Shown here piece after piece: positions 1 through 7,319 of a stretch of DNA of 64,000 nt. Position 1 is the stretch's first letter. Every line of letters starts with the position of its first letter. The stretch is from Paenibacillus mendelii (GTDB lineage Bacteria > Bacillota > Bacilli > Paenibacillales > Paenibacillaceae), in the NCBI RefSeq assembly GCF_024498075.1, contig NZ_JANHOF010000010.1, positions 1 through 64,000 of the forward strand. The letters are read 5' to 3'. The position numbers and the translations under genes are program-made. Under the pieces are notes generated by a model, which did not search any database, was not told the DNA's origin, and was given only the letters and a program-made list of their open reading frames with translations.

Positions 1-753
1 GGGCGAAGCCCGCCGGCGCAGCAGGCTGCGCGGCGCCCGCTGCGGTGCGAGCGCGCGCCCCAGGCGCAGCAGGCCGAGCAGCTCGGCCAGCTGGAGCGCG
101 GGAGCCGCCGCGCGGAAGCCCGCGGCCGCAGCTGCTCCGTCTGCGCCTACGTCTGCGGCTTCGAGCAGCGCAAGCAGCTCGGCGGTAAGCAGCGCTCGCC
201 CCCTAAGCTGCGCTGCTAACCGGCAAGCTTGGACAGCCAGCGCTTGAATATCGAATTCTGTACGATACGGCGCTGTGAAAACCTGCACATCCCCCGACGT
301 CTTCACTTCCGTTGTGGCCTCCCAAGCGGGGTCAGCAGCTCTCGTCCTGCCATGGTCAGCCTTCTCATCATCAGCCATATAAGCCTGCTTCACGGCTTCG
401 GATAAAGCACGTACAACAGCAGGCTTATCCCACTCGCGCCTAGCATGAATTGACCACACTTCAACCAGATCAACCGCTCTGCCAAGTGGAATCGGCTTCG
501 ACCAGAACAGGCATTGACGCCCTGGAAGTTGTCCCCTGCTCTGCCTAGCTCCTCCTTCCCGGTCCGTTTCTGAACGCCCTTCCACCGACACTGCCCCGCC
601 TCGTCTCTCCCCCGAACGCCATGCGCCAACTACCCGCTCCGCTGCCTCCTTACAGCCCAAACCTAACCAATACGCGCAATCGACCTCCGGCGCAACCGTC
701 CAGTAGGCCTGAGCCCCATCAGCGTCCAATACCACATAAACATGTACTTGCAT
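1..753 (-). CDS. comFA: Probable ComFA, N-terminal part (cut by left edge)
   Basis: An open frame of 251 codons runs from an ATG at 753 out through the left edge without a stop. A strong Shine-Dalgarno (AGGGGGGA, 763-770) lies 9 bases before the ATG. The visible protein begins MQVHVYVVLDADGAQAYW and is rich in Ala and Leu toward the edge, where the DNA is very GC-rich. The helicase motifs that would prove ComFA (Walker A, DEAD box) would lie beyond the edge. The assignment rests on the divergent N-terminus and on the position downstream of degS-degU, where comFA (late-competence DNA-uptake helicase) sits in Bacillus and Paenibacillus. Moderate to low confidence. Confidence 0.5.
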   Translation of the reverse strand, partial: MQVHVYVVLDADGAQAYWTVAPEVDCAYWLGLGCKEAAERVVGAWRSGERRGGAVSVEGRSETDREGGARQSRGQLPGRQCLFWSKPIPLGRAVDLVEVWSIHARREWDKPAVVRALSEAVKQAYMADDEKADHGRTRAADPAWEATTEVKTSGDVQVFTAPYRTEFDIQALAVQACRLAAQLRGRALLTAELLALLEAADVGADGAAAAAGFRAAAPALQLAELLGLLRLGRALAPQRAPRSLLRRRASP

Positions 754-926
754 CCCGCATTCCCCCCTATCGCCCTTTAACTTGAGCTCTCCCCCAGCAC
801 CGCAGTATGTTTCACCATATCCGGTAAAGAGAACCGGCTCACGCAGTCCATTACGGCGCAGCTCGTTTCTTTCCATAGACCTGAACGATGTTTGCACATG
901 TGTAACTTACAGAATCGATAAGGCTA

Positions 927-997
927 ACACAAAAAAAAGCACAGCGCTGGCTGCCTCAGGCAGCCGTACGCGTGTGCTTCACTCGTCCGTATTAGAT
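927..997 (-). ncRNA. Candidate short RNA or comFA attenuation leader
   Basis: A sigma-A-like promoter (1004-1032) predicts a start near 997, and a very strong intrinsic terminator (931-979) begins about 18 bases later. Transcripts would be about 70 nt unless they read through toward comFA, whose ATG lies about 175 bases further on. The rest of the 754-1129 gap shows nothing else I can name. No conserved RNA family was recognised. Confidence 0.35.
931..979 (-). terminator. Strong intrinsic terminator
   Basis: On the minus strand the outer arms AGCACA/TGTGCT enclose GGCTGCC-TGA-GGCAGCC, followed by eight T residues. It can end the transcript of the membrane-anchored gene (stop at 1130) as well as the short transcript starting near 997. 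Confidence 0.85.
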
Positions 998-1003
998 GAT
1001 CTC

Positions 1004-1032
1004 ATTATACATGGCCGGCTGGACGCAGGCAA
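1004..1032 (-). promoter_or_regulatory. Sigma-A-like promoter, TTGCCT-N17-TATAAT
   Basis: The minus strand carries a perfect -10 TATAAT (1004-1009) and a -35 TTGCCT (1027-1032) with the ideal 17-base spacer. It lies after the stop of the upstream gene and immediately before the terminator at 931-979. Confidence 0.55.
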
Positions 1033-1129
1033 TGTGTAATGGCGCATTCTCTCTAATACCACTCTCTCTTTCCTATCAGCCGCCCGGACACGATTATGCC
1101 GCTGGACTCTGCACTCCTCGTCTCACTCT

Positions 1130-1846
1130 CTACAAGGGAAGCTTAGAGAGATCGGAAGGATTTCTTAAATCGATGAGAACAGCGTGCGCTGCCTCTGTAA
1201 TAATGCCTTCCGCTTGAAGCATCCACATCAGATGCGTCGGTTCCAAGGCGTCCCCGTGCACTTCTGCACCGTTCTGCCCGGTTAATCCTGACGCTTTGAA
1301 CCTTCTGCGTAAGCGTTGCCATTTCGAGGGGCGCTTCTGTTGAATACGAGCATCCACGCGGATATCGTGCTCACCGTCCCCCTCATCAATCTCACCGCCC
1401 TGCTTGCGATCCGCCATTAACCGCTGCCGATAGATCCATCCTTCCTCATCCCCAGGGCCGTTCCAGCTCTCATCATCGCTGGTGCCGAAGCTCCCCGAAT
1501 GAAAGCCGAATTCATGCGTGCCGTAACCGATTCGCCCGGAGCTTCCGAAGGGCAAGCCAGACGCGATGTTCACATTCATCCCCCGGCGCACGAATAACCG
1601 CGCGATATCCATCGTCTCGTCATCCGAACCGCGATTGACGACCGTCACCTGCACTTCCTTGCCGGTCTGAATCGCATAACGCCGCAGCGATCGCATATAC
1701 CATTCCATATGCAGCTGTTCATTGCCTGCCAGAAGCACATAATGCTGTATCTTCCGTTCTTGCTTCCATGTATATCGGAACGCTGCATGCACAGCTATCG
1801 CAGCTAAGGCGTAACAACCGCAGACCCAGAGCAGGATTGGAATCAT
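1130..1846 (-). CDS. Membrane-anchored protein of unknown function
   Basis: 238 aa. The start chosen is the ATG at 1846, preceded by AAAGGAGGTGGCGGCC; it opens directly into one hydrophobic segment (MIPILLWVCGCYALAAIAV). A longer frame upstream has no ribosome site. The anchor is followed by a soluble domain beginning near residue 35, with VVNRGSDDETMDIARLF near residues 70-90. That stretch resembles the N-terminal acidic segment of GT-A glycosyltransferases, but the DxD motif is not evident, so no activity is assigned. The rest is Gly/Asp-rich and charged. It is separated from the sigma operon upstream by a terminator. Confidence 0.65.
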   Translation of the reverse strand: MIPILLWVCGCYALAAIAVHAAFRYTWKQERKIQHYVLLAGNEQLHMEWYMRSLRRYAIQTGKEVQVTVVNRGSDDETMDIARLFVRRGMNVNIASGLPFGSSGRIGYGTHEFGFHSGSFGTSDDESWNGPGDEEGWIYRQRLMADRKQGGEIDEGDGEHDIRVDARIQQKRPSKWQRLRRRFKASGLTGQNGAEVHGDALEPTHLMWMLQAEGIITEAAHAVLIDLRNPSDLSKLPL

Positions 1847-1947
1847 GGCCGCCACCTCCTTTTTGTGACATGATATGCTTCGATCCGCCCAGTGGTTCCG
1901 GGTATTGACAGACAAGTCGCAATAAACAGGCATCTGCCGTAAGCCAA

Positions 1948-1974
1948 CAAAAAGAACCGGCATCCCTGCCGGCC
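1948..1974 (-). terminator. Intrinsic terminator of the ECF sigma operon
   Basis: On the minus strand GCCGGCA and TGCCGGT form a tight hairpin followed by TCTTTTTG. It lies just past the stop codon at 2052, the last gene of the sigma operon. Confidence 0.75.
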
Positions 1975-2051
1975 CTTCACACTCCCTTATTCACCAATAA
2001 GCTGACCTGCACGCCAGCAGCTATCGCAGCATAGCACGCATGATACACCGA

Positions 2052-2771
2052 TTAATACGAGGCAAACGTCCATTTCTTCGGAAGCTTTGCCTCCGATACC
2101 AGCACGGCGTTCACACTCCGCTGTACTTCCACGATTTTGTCGCTGGGCAGTACAACCGTTAGCATGCAGGATGTCTGGTTGTCGGTAAACAACAGACGGG
2201 GTTCTACCGGACGATTCACCGTCAGGTAGAGGGTATCGCCCGCTTGATGCGTACGAATCAGCTCCACCCCATCCGGCTGCTGCTCGGCTTTTCCGATGGT
2301 ATATTTGCAGGCTCCGAATGCATGGATAGCCGGACTGCCCGCTTTGGAAGGATCCACCTGCAGGCGTCCGCCCCAGACATTATCCCCCTGCAAGACGATT
2401 CGTACAACTTCTGCCGGGATCGCAAGCTTCAGCGGCTGCGCCTCCACCTGAACCTCACGAGCCCCGAGCGTGCTGCGTAATTCGTCTATGATTCCGGTCG
2501 CGCTGGCGGTTGTGAACAGGAGGCAGCCTGCTCCCAGTAACCCGATGAAAAACATGCTGAAGACATCGTATCGGAGCACGGGATGCTCACCAGGACTGCG
2601 CCACAGGTACACCAGAATCTCCATACCCACGAGTATGAACAGAAGCGGCCACCACAGCAGACCTTGATCAAGCCACCTTGCGCCATTGAACTGCGAAGTG
2701 ACCAGCAGCACCCCCATAACCGTCAGCGCAATACCCATCGACCACGTCCCGACACGCCATTGCCTGCTCAT
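2052..2771 (-). CDS. LiaF/DUF5668-like membrane protein, ECF operon
   Basis: 239 aa. Three hydrophobic segments (about residues 10-30, 36-56 and 68-90) are followed by an extracytoplasmic-looking beta-rich domain of about 145 aa. The layout resembles LiaF/LiaI-type envelope-stress proteins, with an N-terminal membrane part and a C-terminal beta-helical part, but this is a resemblance and not a firm match. The start ATG overlaps the stop of the preceding gene (ATGA), so the two are translationally coupled. It is the last gene of the sigma/anti-sigma operon, which suggests a role in sensing or answering envelope stress. Confidence 0.65.
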   Translation of the reverse strand: MSRQWRVGTWSMGIALTVMGVLLVTSQFNGARWLDQGLLWWPLLFILVGMEILVYLWRSPGEHPVLRYDVFSMFFIGLLGAGCLLFTTASATGIIDELRSTLGAREVQVEAQPLKLAIPAEVVRIVLQGDNVWGGRLQVDPSKAGSPAIHAFGACKYTIGKAEQQPDGVELIRTHQAGDTLYLTVNRPVEPRLLFTDNQTSCMLTVVLPSDKIVEVQRSVNAVLVSEAKLPKKWTFASY

Positions 2772-3994
2772 TCCGAGGAGTCTCCTCTGCTCTTCGTGCC
2801 GCTCACAAGAAGCTTAATACCCGCCGCGACGAGCAGCAGTGACGTGAATCCGGTTTTCAAATAGTAGCGGATATCGCTCGTCAGCTGGAAATTATCAAAG
2901 ATCCGTTGAATGAAATCGATCAGCAGACGGTCTGCCATATAGTACAAGCCGAGCAGGAGAAGCGTGATTCCGATCCATTTTTGCCGGTGCATAAGCCAGT
3001 CAACGACCGGAACGTCCTCCACTCTACCGTCTTCAGCGGCATATCGGGATTGCTGCTGCAGCGAGTCAAAGAAGGAGAAGCACCATATGATCGGGACGAT
3101 AAACAGGAACAGAGACAGCTGCAGGACATCCAACAAATAAATCGACAGCAGGAATCCTGCCATCAGCTGCAGGCCGCGTTTTTGCTGTCCGAGGTACATA
3201 TGGCCTGCCCCTGGCAAAATGGAGAGGACCGTTGCGAACCAACGGCTGCGTTTGCCCCCTTGCCGGTGCTCGTCCCAATCATCCATAATGGACCGGTCTA
3301 CGAGCTGCTCTCCCGCATGCTTGCGCTGCACAAGTCGAATGGCGTCAAACATCCCATACAGCCACACGATCGGCAGTGCAACGAGAAAGACGAGAAACCC
3401 ATCTTCATTCGCTAGAATGGACACGAACATAATCATTGTCAGCAATCCGAAGAACCCGATCAATAACGTCAATCCGCGCTGCATCAGCCCCAGCTGCAGG
3501 TGACCGAGACCTGGAACGAACGACAGCAGAATGGTATAAAAGCGTTCTCCTGCGTCATCCCGTCTTGGATTCACAGGCATGGGGCCCCCTGGATAGGCAC
3601 CACCGTATCCATATGCACGTTCATGCGCTCCCAAAGGAGGCGGAGGTGGACTGCCAAGCGGCATATCCGCCGGTGTATACGGAGCATCAACGCCCCCCGC
3701 ATAGCCGTGATCGTATGGCGCCCCAAGGACGCCCCCCATCCGGTTCCCGTTGTTATGCCGAAGCAAGTAGATGACCAAATCTAGAATGTTAATGAGCCAG
3801 ATGAAAAGCGCAACGAATGCTGCAAAAACGAGTGGCACTCCATCCCCTTCTGCAACAGCAATCAAAAAGCCTACTCCCAAAATGCCCAAAAACAGAAAAG
3901 GGTAGATGAAGCCTCTTCCCTTTCGATTGACCGCAAAATGGCCCAGTCCTGGCACAAGCCCGAGTAACAGGGCAACAATCGGATTTCTTACCAT
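2768..3994 (-). CDS. Multi-pass membrane protein with three PGxGH repeats
   Basis: 408 aa with many hydrophobic segments. Three internal repeats share P-G-x-G-H, then a short spacer and [KR]-x-x-R-G or KGRG, near residues 15-29 (VPGLGHF), 160-178 (VPGLGHLQLG) and 262-278 (LPGAGHMYLG). Each is followed by a pair of membrane helices, like tandem TM2-type units. A Pro/Gly/Tyr-rich linker separates repeats 1 and 2. The C-terminal 80 residues carry two more helices. It starts 2 bases after the anti-sigma stop with an AAGGAG site and overlaps the next gene by 4 bases. The function is unknown; the operon context points to envelope stress. Confidence 0.7.
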   Translation of the reverse strand: MVRNPIVALLLGLVPGLGHFAVNRKGRGFIYPFLFLGILGVGFLIAVAEGDGVPLVFAAFVALFIWLINILDLVIYLLRHNNGNRMGGVLGAPYDHGYAGGVDAPYTPADMPLGSPPPPPLGAHERAYGYGGAYPGGPMPVNPRRDDAGERFYTILLSFVPGLGHLQLGLMQRGLTLLIGFFGLLTMIMFVSILANEDGFLVFLVALPIVWLYGMFDAIRLVQRKHAGEQLVDRSIMDDWDEHRQGGKRSRWFATVLSILPGAGHMYLGQQKRGLQLMAGFLLSIYLLDVLQLSLFLFIVPIIWCFSFFDSLQQQSRYAAEDGRVEDVPVVDWLMHRQKWIGITLLLLGLYYMADRLLIDFIQRIFDNFQLTSDIRYYLKTGFTSLLLVAAGIKLLVSGTKSRGDSSE

Positions 3995-3996
3995 TC

Positions 3997-4509
3997 TTAA
4001 TGCTCCTTCCCCGGGTTATGATGGGACATCGGTTTTTCAACCAAGGCTCCGATAACCGATGTCGTTTTTTCCATGATGGCGGTTGTCAGTGAGGCTCGCT
4101 CCGGTTCTTCCCGTTCCGCTCTCCACTGATTCGGTTGATTCGCTAACCGATCAAACACGCCTGTAGAGATGAGCAGCAGCATACAGCATACGGCAATGAC
4201 ATAGTGCAGCGCCGTCTGCCTGCGATTGCTGCCGCTGCGTGCGATCCTTCTTGTGGAACCTGATTCCTTCGATGATGCCTGACTCTCAAGCGGCGGCAAT
4301 TCGCTGACCCACTCCATCACCTGATCTGTCAATACATCCGCCTGCTGCGGCGTCAAAGCCTCCGCGGTGTCGAGTCTCGCCATTAACTCAATGTAGACGG
4401 CCAAGCATTCATCGCATTCAGCCAAGTGATCATACGCCCACTCTCTGTCTTGGTCAGAGAGCATGTCATCCGCAAATGCTTTCCACATGGATCCCGCAGG
4501 GTGCTTCAT
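3997..4509 (-). CDS. Anti-sigma factor with zinc-finger motif
   Basis: 170 aa. An N-terminal anti-sigma domain contains H-x3-C-x2-C (H28, C32, C35, in HLAECDEC), the ZAS/zf-HC2 signature of ECF anti-sigma factors. One membrane helix follows at about residues 101-119, then a short extracytoplasmic tail of about 50 residues. The start chosen is the ATG at 4509, which overlaps the sigma stop codon (ATGA) and has GGAGGAGG before it; a longer frame starts at 4545 inside the sigma gene but has no ribosome site. It is expected to hold the sigma factor encoded just upstream at the membrane until a signal releases it. Confidence 0.85.
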   Translation of the reverse strand: MKHPAGSMWKAFADDMLSDQDREWAYDHLAECDECLAVYIELMARLDTAEALTPQQADVLTDQVMEWVSELPPLESQASSKESGSTRRIARSGSNRRQTALHYVIAVCCMLLLISTGVFDRLANQPNQWRAEREEPERASLTTAIMEKTTSVIGALVEKPMSHHNPGKEH

Positions 4510-5156
4510 TCCAGGTCCTCCTCCTTCCAGTGCTTGCGCATCCAACGCTTGGCGCGATAAAGTCTCGATTCCACGCTTTTCAGCTCAATTTGCTCCTGGG
4601 CTGCAATTTCTCGCTGATTCTTATCCTCCAAATAATAAGACCGCACTACTGTGCCATAGCCTGTCGGCATCGCTTCCACCAGCTCGCGGACACGCTCACG
4701 TCTCTCCCGTTCCATCGCTTCGGCTTCCGCCGGCGGAGAGTGACTGGCTAACGCCTCATCCTTCCTGCCGTCCGCCTCCACAGCTCCAACCCCTTCTCCC
4801 GATGATCGTCCGAGCTGGCTTTGACCTCTGCCTGCCCCTCTATCATCTGAAGCGTATCCGGTACCTTCATAGGCCCCTATTAGAATCTCGGATTTGCGAA
4901 CGCGCTTCCGCTTCGCGTCGATCGCGATATTAACCGCAATGCGCGAAGACCATGCCTTGAATCCTTGGCCGCGATATTGCGGAAGGGAGAGATAGATCCG
5001 CACAAGCGCTTCCTGCAGAGCATCCTCTGCATCCTTGGCATGGCGAAGCACGCCCCATATCAAGCCGTACAGCGCATCGCGATGACATTCCACGAGCTTC
5101 CGATACGCTTCCTTGTCGCCTTCCCGTATACGGCTTATCCATTCTTCATCCTGAAT
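4506..5156 (-). CDS. ECF-family sigma factor, probable ATT start codon
   Basis: 216 aa if started at ATT 5156. Region 2 covers about residues 5-90 (DAEDALQEALVRIYLSL, then WSSRIAVNIAIDAKRKR) and region 4 about residues 155-212 (NQREIAAQEQIELKSVESR). The linker between them (about 91-155) is unusually long, Gly/Ser/Ala-rich and low in complexity. No ATG, GTG or TTG lies between the in-frame stop upstream and a GTG at 5093. That GTG would remove the first helix of region 2 (EEWISRIREGDKEAYRKL) and has no ribosome site. ATT at 5154-5156 is preceded by GGGAGGG at a 6-base spacing and restores the usual N-terminus. The gene overlaps the anti-sigma gene by 4 bases. A sequencing frameshift is the alternative to the ATT start. 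Confidence 0.8.
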   Translation of the reverse strand: MQDEEWISRIREGDKEAYRKLVECHRDALYGLIWGVLRHAKDAEDALQEALVRIYLSLPQYRGQGFKAWSSRIAVNIAIDAKRKRVRKSEILIGAYEGTGYASDDRGAGRGQSQLGRSSGEGVGAVEADGRKDEALASHSPPAEAEAMERERRERVRELVEAMPTGYGTVVRSYYLEDKNQREIAAQEQIELKSVESRLYRAKRWMRKHWKEEDLE

Positions 5157-5286
5157 CTCTCTCTCCCTCCCTTCTTCCGCGCGTCATTCTCTACTAGTAA
5201 GACGAATCAAACAGCCGTTAGCACTGCCTCCTATGAAAAATTATTTTTTCAGCCGTTGCCGTGAGTGTCTCAGACTCGCCTGTAAA

Positions 5287-5321
5287 CACAAAAAAGCCCC
5301 GCCTACTTCATGGCGGAAGCT
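5287..5321 (-). terminator. Intrinsic terminator after degU
   Basis: On the minus strand AGCTTCCGCC pairs with GGCGGGGCT (one bulge, one G-T pair), followed by TTTTTTGTG. It lies 27 bases past the degU stop and separates degS-degU from the sigma operon. Confidence 0.75.
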
Positions 5322-5347
5322 CTTCCTGACTATGTACAATGCTTGTC

Positions 5348-6079
5348 TTACAGCGTTACCCATCCGAACTTGATTGAGTTGATTACCGCTTGAGTGCGAT
5401 CATCAACCTCCATCTTTTGGAGGATGCTGCTGACGTGGTTTTTAACGGTTTTCTCGCTAATGAACAGATATTCGCCGATCATCTTATTGCTCTTGCCCTC
5501 CGCCATGAGACGAAGCACCTCAGCTTCACGCCGCGTCAGCGGATTATTCTCGCCGGCAATGAATTTCACACCCGCTTCACGGCCTGCAGCAGCTCCCGAG
5601 ACGGCGCCGATATCGTCCAAGTACGTCATTCGGCGCAGCTGATTGATCAGCTTGCCTGTCACCTTCGGATGGATGTAGGCATGTCCTCCTACTACCGAAC
5701 GGATAGCGTTGATCAGCGCTTCCGCTTCCATGTCCTTCAGGAGATATCCGGTTGCGCCCTTGCGCAGCGTCTCGAACACGTAGCTCTCGTCATCATGAAT
5801 AGAGAGAATGATTACTTTCACTTCCGGGAACATGTCCCGAAGCCGTTCCGTCGCGACAACCCCGTTCTCAATCGGCATATTAATGTCCATGAGAACGACC
5901 TCGGGCTTGGTGTGGTTGCAGAACTCCAGCACCTGAATCCCGTCGTTGCACTCGCCGATGACTTCCAAGTCATCCTCCATGTTCAGGATCCGTTTCAAGC
6001 CCTCACGGAATAGTTGATGATCGTCGGCGATTAACACTTTGATTTTTCGTTTGCCGTTTGCTGCTGGTTTTAGCTCCAT
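5348..6079 (-). CDS. degU: Response regulator DegU
   Basis: 243 aa, NarL/LuxR class. The receiver domain covers about residues 14-130, with acidic DD at 19-20 and phospho-acceptor D65 in [10 protein letters not shown] LuxR-type helix-turn-helix lies at about 178-240 ([18 protein letters not shown], then [17 protein letters not shown]). The start chosen is the ATG at 6079, 9 bases after GGAG; a TTG at 6085 is too close to that site. The gene follows degS directly. In Bacillus, DegU controls exoenzymes, competence, motility and biofilm genes, and the neighbouring flagellar, secreted and competence genes fit that setting. Confidence 0.93.
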   Translation of the reverse strand: MELKPAANGKRKIKVLIADDHQLFREGLKRILNMEDDLEVIGECNDGIQVLEFCNHTKPEVVLMDINMPIENGVVATERLRDMFPEVKVIILSIHDDESYVFETLRKGATGYLLKDMEAEALINAIRSVVGGHAYIHPKVTGKLINQLRRMTYLDDIGAVSGAAAGREAGVKFIAGENNPLTRREAEVLRLMAEGKSNKMIGEYLFISEKTVKNHVSSILQKMEVDDRTQAVINSIKFGWVTL

Positions 6080-6085
6080 CGTCAA

Positions 6086-7246
6086 TTACTCCTTTCTTTG
6101 CTCCGCGTTAATGGGGACATGAATGGTAACCTTCGTCCCCTCATTTATGGCCGAATCGATCTCCATCCTCCCTTCTAATAGCTCGACTCGCTCGCGCATT
6201 CCGATTAATCCGAAATGAGTGCTGTCCTTCGCACGGGATTCAATTAGATCGACATGGAATCCGCTGCCGTTATCTCGAACGACAATCTTCACCATCTGTG
6301 CCTGGTACGTAATCTCCAGTGCTACATAAGTTGGGTTCGCATGCTTGAATGCGTTGCTGAACGCTTCTTGAATCATTCGATAGATGCCTGCCTCCATTGC
6401 GGAGGGCAATCTCATCTCCTTGCCGACCGTGTCGAATTTCGTCCTAATTCTTGTTTTCTCCTCAAAATCCTGGACATACTTCCTCAGAGTTGGCACCAGT
6501 CCCAAATCATCTAAGGCCATTGGACGCAAGTTGAAAATGATCTTTCGAATTTCTTCGAGGCCGGATCGCACTTGTCCCTTTAAGTCTATTAATTCTTCCT
6601 GCACTATTTGAAATTCCTGCTTACTTAGTAATCTTTCTGCAATTTCCGTCCTAAGAACTATATTGGCCAGGGACTGTGCAGGACCATCATGAATTTCCCG
6701 GGCAATACGCTTGCGCTCTTCCTCCTGGGCCAAAATAATCTTAAGACCGATTTGCTGTCGGTTCTTGGCTGATTCCAGAATACGGGTCACCTGATTAAGG
6801 TCGCCGGACAAGTACTCCAGCACCACATTAATCTGGGACCCGATCGATTCGGCGCGCTCAATCGATTTCTCGACGTTGCGCACCCTCTTCTGCAGATCGT
6901 CACGCCTGGCCTTCAGGTAGCCTTCCTTCTCTCGAAATACCATCAGGTCGAGCTGGAGATGTGTGGCTTTCTCATAGGCATTCTTAATGTCTTCTTCCTT
7001 GTACCTGACAAAATCCCGGCTGACTTCCGTAAGCCGGATGCGTGCACGGCGATAATCCAGCTCGAGCTTGTCGACCTTGTCGATAATCTCGGCTGTTTCG
7101 GCCAGGACTTGATTGAGCTCCTGGCCGAGCGAGTACAGCTCCTTGCGTGCAGATTCGCATATTTCGTATATTTGATATTTGCTTTCTTCCATAACGAGGA
7201 CCGCGTTCTTGATCACACGATCAATATCGGTTATTCGATAATCCAC
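6086..7246 (-). CDS. degS: Sensor histidine kinase DegS
   Basis: 386 aa and without membrane segments, like Bacillus DegS. The first 165 residues are a long coiled-coil sensor region. The HisKA_3 dimerisation helix carries the phospho-acceptor H186 in ERKRIAREIHDGPAQSLAN. The ATPase domain includes IYRMIQEAFSNAFKHA (N box), VRDNGSGF (G1) and FGLIGMRERVELLEGRM (G2). It starts at a GTG (7246) with only a weak ribosome site. It phosphorylates DegU, encoded immediately downstream. Confidence 0.93.
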   Translation of the reverse strand: MDYRITDIDRVIKNAVLVMEESKYQIYEICESARKELYSLGQELNQVLAETAEIIDKVDKLELDYRRARIRLTEVSRDFVRYKEEDIKNAYEKATHLQLDLMVFREKEGYLKARRDDLQKRVRNVEKSIERAESIGSQINVVLEYLSGDLNQVTRILESAKNRQQIGLKIILAQEEERKRIAREIHDGPAQSLANIVLRTEIAERLLSKQEFQIVQEELIDLKGQVRSGLEEIRKIIFNLRPMALDDLGLVPTLRKYVQDFEEKTRIRTKFDTVGKEMRLPSAMEAGIYRMIQEAFSNAFKHANPTYVALEITYQAQMVKIVVRDNGSGFHVDLIESRAKDSTHFGLIGMRERVELLEGRMEIDSAINEGTKVTIHVPINAEQRKE

Positions 7247-7319
7247 TTTGGGCTCGGCTCACTTTCATCTATGGCGTTACCTTACTATCATATCACATAT
7301 TGACGGGGGCGCGTCCATA

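Noticed and set aside
4930-5142. Frame of 70 codons over the start of the sigma gene
   Set aside because: It is a shifted frame of the sigma region 2; the sigma frame encodes the conserved sequence.
5175-5215. AAC-N12-CGTC before the sigma gene as an autoregulatory ECF promoter
   Set aside because: The spacer is 12 bases against the 16-17 of the five other sites, so it does not fit.
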